Shown here piece by piece: positions 59,754 to 64,000 of a stretch of DNA of 64,000 bases. Below the pieces are notes generated by a model. It saw only the letters and a program-made list of their open reading frames with translations, was not told the origin of the DNA and did no database searches. Every line of letters starts with the position of its first letter. Positions within the stretch are counted from its first letter, which is position 1. The position numbers were made by a program, and so were the translations under genes. Where the stretch lies: positions 41,753-105,752 of the forward strand of contig JAUGWO010000131.1 in assembly GCA_049724395.1 (NCBI GenBank), in the 5' to 3' direction. The stretch comes from Spongospora subterranea f. sp. subterranea. Its lineage: Eukaryota > Endomyxa: Phytomyxea > Phytomyxea > Plasmodiophorida.

Positions 59754-60782
59754 AAAGACTATGCGAATTGTTAGTCCTTGCTCGGTGAAAGATTTTGTGG
59801 CTAAGAGGGTCATAGTCAATCTTGGCACAAAGAGAACGTTTTTGATGGTGATGGGAGGGCTACTATCGATGATCAGGTTCCCGTTTCCATGTGCTAGTAT
59901 TGTCTCCCCGTTGCTGCATGTAATTTTGATCTTATGTTTCGTTGCGTGGTAGATTTGTAGGATTGATTTGTCGTTCGTCATGCTGATATTTGCGCCACTG
60001 TCAATCAGGTAAGATTTTTGTGTCGTACCAGTACTCGAAATATGGAATCCTGTGAAAATGTCAGTATCGCTTTCATAATTTGTCGAAACTGAGCTGTTCG
60101 CCGTGTTGTTCGAGATCGGCTTTTTGGTGTTTTCTCTTCGGAGTATCCAGCAATGTGATGTATCGTGTGTGCTTGTGTTGCACCTTGTGCAGTGCCTTCT
60201 GTTTCCGCTGCTATTTCGCAGCTTTGTTTGTAGACCCTTCATCTCCGTGTTTAGGTTGTTGAATTCGTCTTGTTGTGTAGGCACTCTTGACTCGATCTGC
60301 TCGTCGCGTTCTGCAGTTAGTAGCAGGTTTGTCAACCTTGGCATCGTCATCGCCTGAGATGCTCTAGCTGCCGCCTTGATTTGTCGGTAATTTTCTGGTA
60401 AGCCGTCTAAGGCCTTTGCACATAATGCGGTTTCCCCGATGCTGATGTTATATGGATGTTCGAGGTAGGAATCCAAACTCATCATGGTAAATTGCATTTC
60501 CAATTTCCGCTTGTAACTCGTCCCAGTTCGTGCCGTTGAATTGGGGTATAAGTTTCAACCCAGAGTTGTACTTATGTAAGTCGACTTCTTCGGTCAGCCA
60601 ATGTGCAGATTGAGTCTGTCTTTGAATCTGGCTGGTTGTTTGGCTGTGTGTATTTCCATCTTGTGGTTGGTCGACGTTGTTGTCGTTTCTTCCGTTGCGG
60701 GTTTCTACCATTCTGGAGCAGGTGGGACGCTCAATCTATCAGACGATAGTGGTAGTGGTAGTGGTCGATGGTGACGATAATG

Positions 60783-62240
60783 AGAAACTACCGCCAGATC
60801 CAACGACAGACTCACTCTGCACATTGGCTGACCGAAGAAGATGACCTACATAAGTACAACTCTGGGTAGTACTTATACCTTTCTTTACCGGCACGTACTG
60901 GGACGAGTTCAAGCGGAAATTGGATTTGCAATTTACCATAATGAATTTGGATTCCTACCTCGAACACCCACCGAATCCATCCGACCGGATTGAAATCCGA
61001 AACGACAAGGTTTCAGCACAGATATGCCTACGCCTGACACAATCGCAGTACAAACAAGTTCTATCAACTTGCAGTACGACAAGTGAGATCTGGAAAAACT
61101 ACGGAATGTATACGAACAGTCAGCTGAATCGAAAGCATCCAACTTGTTCATCCAATTCATCCACCTGAAGAAATCGACTTCAGAGGCAATGAAAACATAT
61201 CTGGACAAAATTACCGAGCTGTATTACGACCTAAAAGTATATGACATCAGCATCGGGGAAACCGCACTATATGCAAAAGCCTTAGACGGCTTCCCAGAAA
61301 ATTACCGACAAATCAAGGCGGCAGCTAGAGCATCTCAGGGTATGACGATGCCAAGGTTAACAAACCTGCTGCTATCTGCAGAACGCGACGAGCTGATCGA
61401 GTCAAGAGCGCCTACACAACAAGACGAGTTGGCAACCTAAACACGGAGATGAAGGGTCTACATACAAAGCTGCGAAATAACGGCGGAAATAGGAGGCACT
61501 GCACAAGGTGCAACACAAGCACACACGATACATCACATTGCTGGATACTCCGAAGAGAAAACACCAAAAAGCCGATCTCCAACAACACGGCGAAACAGCT
61601 CAGTCTCGACAAATTATGAAAGCGATACTGACACTTTCACAGGATTCCATACTTCGAGTATTGGAACGACACAAAAATCTTACCTGATTGACAGTGGCGC
61701 AAATGTCAGCATGACGAATGACAAGTCAATCCTGCAAAACTACTTCGCAACGAAACATAAGATCAAAATTAAATGCAGCAACGGAGAGACAATACTAGCA
61801 CATGGAAACGGGAACCTGATCATCGATAGCAGCCCTCCCATCACCATCAATAACGTTCTCTTTGTGCCAAAATTGACTAAGACCCTCTTAGCCACAAAAT
61901 CTTTTACTGAGCAAGGACTAACAATTCGTATAGGCAACGAACTCCAAATCCTAGACGAAGTCGGAAGAACCATCATCACGGCACAGCAACAGAACGGGCT
62001 TCACTTTATCCAGATACAGCTCAGCAACGAAACAAACATGAGTATCAGCATGGAGTTGGCTCATCGAAGATTCGGACACGCCTCAAATAAACGACTACAG
62101 CACTTATCTTCAGCCACATCAACAACGGACGGCATTAAAATCAACAGCAACGAACGAACATTCTGCGACAGTTGCGCAAAGAAGGATTTCGGTACTACAT
62201 CTCTTTTAACTGTCTATACTCAACATGGACTCAGATAAAG
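60783..62240 (+). mobile_element. Ty1/copia copy, plus orientation, broken
   Basis: Fossil copy in the opposite orientation to its two neighbours. Parts: gag (from about 60812, HWLTEEDDLHKYNSG-type start missing its first residues, through IKAAARASQGMTMPRLTNLL), zinc knuckle (CTRCNTSTHDTSHCW type), aspartic protease (LIDSGANVSMTNDKS) and a GAG-pre-integrase segment (ELAHRRFGHASNKRLQHLSS). It ends about 62240, before any integrase core or RT. A few breaks; high similarity to the other copies suggests recent origin. Confidence 0.85.
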
Positions 62241-63342
62241 TTACTGAAAACCATAAGAAGTATTAGATGCGATCAACTGGTTCATCACAAACGCACAAGC
62301 TGAAACAAAACAACGAGTAACAACACTATTAACTGATAATGGTGCTGAGTACGTTAACCGCCAAATAAGCATGTACCTTCTCCTCGAAGTATGGAATCCT
62401 GTGAAAGTGTCAGTATCGCTTTCATAATTTGTCGAGAGTGAGCTGTTCGCCGTGTTGTTGGAGATCGGCTTTTTGGTGTTTTCTCTTCGGAGTATCCAGC
62501 AATGTGATGTATCGTGTGTGCTTGTGTTGCACCTTGTGCAGTGCCTCCTATTTCCGCCGTTATTTCGCAGCTTTGTTTGTAGACCCTTCATCTCCGTGTT
62601 TAGGTTGTTGAATTCGTCTTGTTGTGTAGGCGATCTTGACTCGATCTGCTCGTCGCGTTCTGCAGATAGCAGCAGGTTTGTTAACCTTGGCATCGTCATC
62701 CCCTGAGATGCTCTAGCTGCCGCCTTGATTTGTCGGTAATTTTCTGGTAAGCCATCTAAGGCCGTTGCATATAGTGCGGTTTCCCCGATGCTGATGTCAT
62801 ATACTTTTAGGTCGTAATACAGCTCGGTAATTTTGTCCAGATATGTTTTCATTGCCTCTGAAGTCGATTTCTTCAGGTGGATGGATTGAATGAACAAGTT
62901 GGATGCTTTCGATTCGGCTGACTGTTCGTATACATTCCGTAGCTTTTTCCAGATCTCGTTTGTCGTACCGCAAGTTGATACTTGTTTGTACTGCGATTGT
63001 GTCAGGCGTAGGCATATCTGTGCTGATGCCAACTTGTCGTTTCGGATTTCAATCCGGTCGGATGGATTCGGTGGGTGTTCGAGGTAGGAGTCCAAACTCA
63101 TTTATGGTAAAATGCATTTCCAATTTCCGCTTGAACTCGTCCCAGTTCGTGCCGTTGAATTGGGGTATAAGTTTCAACCCAGAGTTGTACTTATGTAAGT
63201 CGACTTCTTCGGTCAGCCAATGTGCAGATTGAGTCTGTCTTTGAATCTGGCTGGTTGTTTGGCTGTGTGTATTTCCATCTTGTGGTTGGTCGACGTTGTT
63301 GTCGTTTCTTCCGTTGCGGGTTTCTACCATTCTGGAGCAGGG

Positions 63343-63538
63343 TGGGACGCTTGATCTATCAGACGATAGTGGTAGTGGTAGTGGTAGTGGTCGATGGTGA
63401 CGATAATGAGTACTATAGAATAGTGAAGTTTATTGTCACTGATTATGTGTTTGATACACATAGTTGAGTCATGCTTATCAATGACTCAACATGAATCATG
63501 AGAAAGATGAAAATATCGCGTTACGGTTAATACCAACA
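63343..63538 (-). repeat. 5' LTR of the minus-oriented copia copy (196 bp)
   Basis: On the minus strand it starts TGTTGGTATTAACC and ends GTCCCA, the usual TG..CA ends, and the gag ATG follows 12 bp later. The right part matches the LTR-like sequence at 58520-58648. A GTAGTG-type short repeat lies near 63368-63392. Confidence 0.7.
63463..63490. promoter_or_regulatory. Palindromic TGAGTCA/TGACTCA pair in the LTR
   Basis: GTTGAGTCA and its reverse complement TGACTCAAC are separated by 10 bp, forming a 28-bp dyad. Each half contains the bZIP (AP-1/Gcn4-type) consensus TGA(G/C)TCA. The dyad is kept in the left LTR copy at 58578-58605. This would be the U3 enhancer region of the element. Confidence 0.6.
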
Positions 63539-63544
63539 ACGGTA

Positions 63545-63616
63545 GTCCGAATGGTGTAGGGGTTATCAACAATGGTGTCAAACACACACTGTTGCTAGTT
63601 CGAGATGGCTTTGGAC
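63545..63616 (+). other. tRNA-like sequence, probably a degenerate tRNA or tRNA-derived repeat
   Basis: A 72-nt segment whose ends can form a full 7-bp acceptor stem (GTCCGAA with TTTGGAC, one G-U pair). TGGTGTAGGGG fits the Pol III A box exactly, resembles tRNA-Val D arms and is followed by TTATCA. GTTCGAG sits where the T loop should be. A 5-bp stem with a 7-nt loop (CAAACAC) can form in the middle, giving an AAC (Val) anticodon, but it lacks the usual U33, and the T stem pairs poorly. So it is tRNA-related but probably not functional. Confidence 0.45.
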
Positions 63617-63695
63617 AATAATTTTTGTCTGAATTGAATTTAGTGGCTAAGCCTTCTGACCATGAACAAGAAATAAAGAACGAAGGACAGGAAGA

Positions 63696-63839
63696 GATGG
63701 TGAGGATGTGGGAAATGGGGATAATGAACTGATAATGATGACAATTGGAAAATATCTACTGTACCGATCGATCCAAACAGATGGTGAGGATGTGGGAAAG
63801 GGGATTGGACAATATCTACTGTACTGCTCGATCCAAACT
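63696..63839. repeat. Imperfect tandem repeat, two units
   Basis: GATGGTGAGGATGTGGGAAA ... ATATCTACTGTAC(C/T)G..CGATCCAAAC occurs at 63696-63779 and again at 63780-63839; the first unit has about 24 extra bases in its middle. ORFs across it on both strands are repetitive and not convincing genes. Confidence 0.85.
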
Positions 63840-64000
63840 GATGAAAAAACTGACATACCACTGAGCACTTATGCAAGAATCACGGCGGATGACATCGAGG
63901 GTTTTGCCAGAGATGGAGTTGAAAATCATAATCAAAAAAGTATATAGGCATACTCCATCAATTTATAGGTTGAGAAAATACGGGTGCCTTTTTTTGACAA

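Larger units (their letters stand above)
58351..60781 (-). mobile_element. Ty1/copia LTR-retrotransposon copy, minus orientation, broken
   Basis: Fossil read right to left. An LTR piece lies at about 60718-60781. The gag start is at 60711 (MVETRNGRNDNNVDQPQDGN) and gag plus aspartic protease (LIDSGANISMTNDKS) continue to about 59709. After a foldback sequence come a reverse-transcriptase piece with GTYVDDLI (about 59510-59551) and an RNase H-type region (59373 to about 58770, with YLANATRPDIAHAVN). An LTR-like sequence occupies 58351-58648. The integrase core is not seen. It is incomplete with several breaks, but close similarity to neighbouring copies suggests a fairly recent age. Confidence 0.85.
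62385..63538 (-). mobile_element. Ty1/copia copy, minus orientation: gag plus 5' LTR, truncated
   Basis: Fossil read right to left: LTR 63343-63538, gag start at 63330 (MVETRNGRNDNNVDQPQDGN) and gag to about 62390, including the zinc knuckle region. It stops shortly after gag and abuts the plus-oriented copy tail to tail. Few breaks; very similar to the other gag copies here. Confidence 0.85.

Noticed and set aside
57690-63538. A complete copia element
   Set aside because: No integrase core was found and the parts lie in conflicting orientations; these are incomplete fossils.
63640-63947. Coding ORFs of 73-79 codons near the right edge
   Set aside because: They run through an imperfect tandem repeat on both strands, so the open frames follow from the repeat rather than from a gene.

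Overview
The window is nuclear DNA from a compact eukaryotic genome. Genes lie close together on both strands and are split by many very short introns, mostly 45-75 bp, with GT..AG ends and often a CTAAC/CTGAC-like branch point just before the acceptor. Reading across these introns restores phase in many genes, for example the G-alpha, DDX54, NPL4, androglobin-like and CBS/C2 genes. The gene content (heterotrimeric G-alpha, PERK/HRI/GCN2-type kinase, DJ-1, NPL4, CLPTM1, DDX54, ZFC3H1, MYCBP-like and androglobin-like proteins) points to an opisthokont. Androglobin and MYCBP are linked to cilia and flagella elsewhere, so a flagellated lineage such as a zoosporic fungus or unicellular holozoan is my inference. 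I see no rRNA, no CRISPR and no bacterial-style operon.

Layout. 0-0.5 kb: 3' end of a single-pass membrane protein. 0.9-2.1: G-protein alpha subunit (+). 2.2-3.0: DJ-1/PfpI protein (-). 3.7-5.6: coiled-coil protein (-). 5.8-6.2: small gene (-). 6.4-7.6: eIF2-alpha-kinase-like kinase (-). 8.6-11.7: DEAD-box helicase DDX54/Dbp10 (-). 11.85-12.3: small gene (-). 12.3-15.4: probable large secreted or surface protein with duplicated exons (+). 15.5-17.7: androglobin-like calpain-domain protein (+). 18.1-18.6: helical protein (+). 18.7-19.9: tail-anchored coiled-coil protein (-). 20.3-21.6: multi-pass membrane protein with a 17-residue repeat and a C-terminal PH domain (+). 22.4-24.6: NPL4 (-). 24.9-26.2: PHD-finger protein (-). 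26.9-27.4 and 27.8-28.0: two small genes (-). 28.3-30.5: UvrD-like SF1 helicase with degenerate ATPase motifs (+). 30.7-31.9: MYCBP-like N-terminus on a long charged tail (-). 32.7-33.8: single-pass membrane protein (+). 34.2-36.4: helical protein (-). 36.6-39.6: four CBS domains (AMPK-gamma-like) spliced to a C2 domain (-). 40.2-41.0: small helical gene (-). 41.0-42.2: proline-rich zinc-ribbon protein (+). 42.6-46.6: CLPTM1 (+). 46.6-48.6: no supported gene. 48.6-56.8: a large ZFC3H1-type gene that also carries an RRM and an internal duplication (-). 57.7-63.5: Ty1/copia LTR-retrotransposon fossils in both orientations. 63.5-64.0: a tRNA-like sequence and a short tandem repeat.

The genes do not form one pathway. 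They are mostly housekeeping genes: RNA decay and ribosome biogenesis (ZFC3H1, DDX54), ubiquitin and ER functions (NPL4, CLPTM1), stress and nutrient signalling (eIF2 kinase, AMPK-gamma-like, G-alpha) and probable ciliary functions. The most unusual points are two domain fusions (AMPK-gamma-like CBS plus C2; RRM plus ZFC3H1), an androglobin without a visible globin, a UvrD-like protein lacking the Walker B glutamate, and an LTR end lying a few bases from a tRNA-like sequence.
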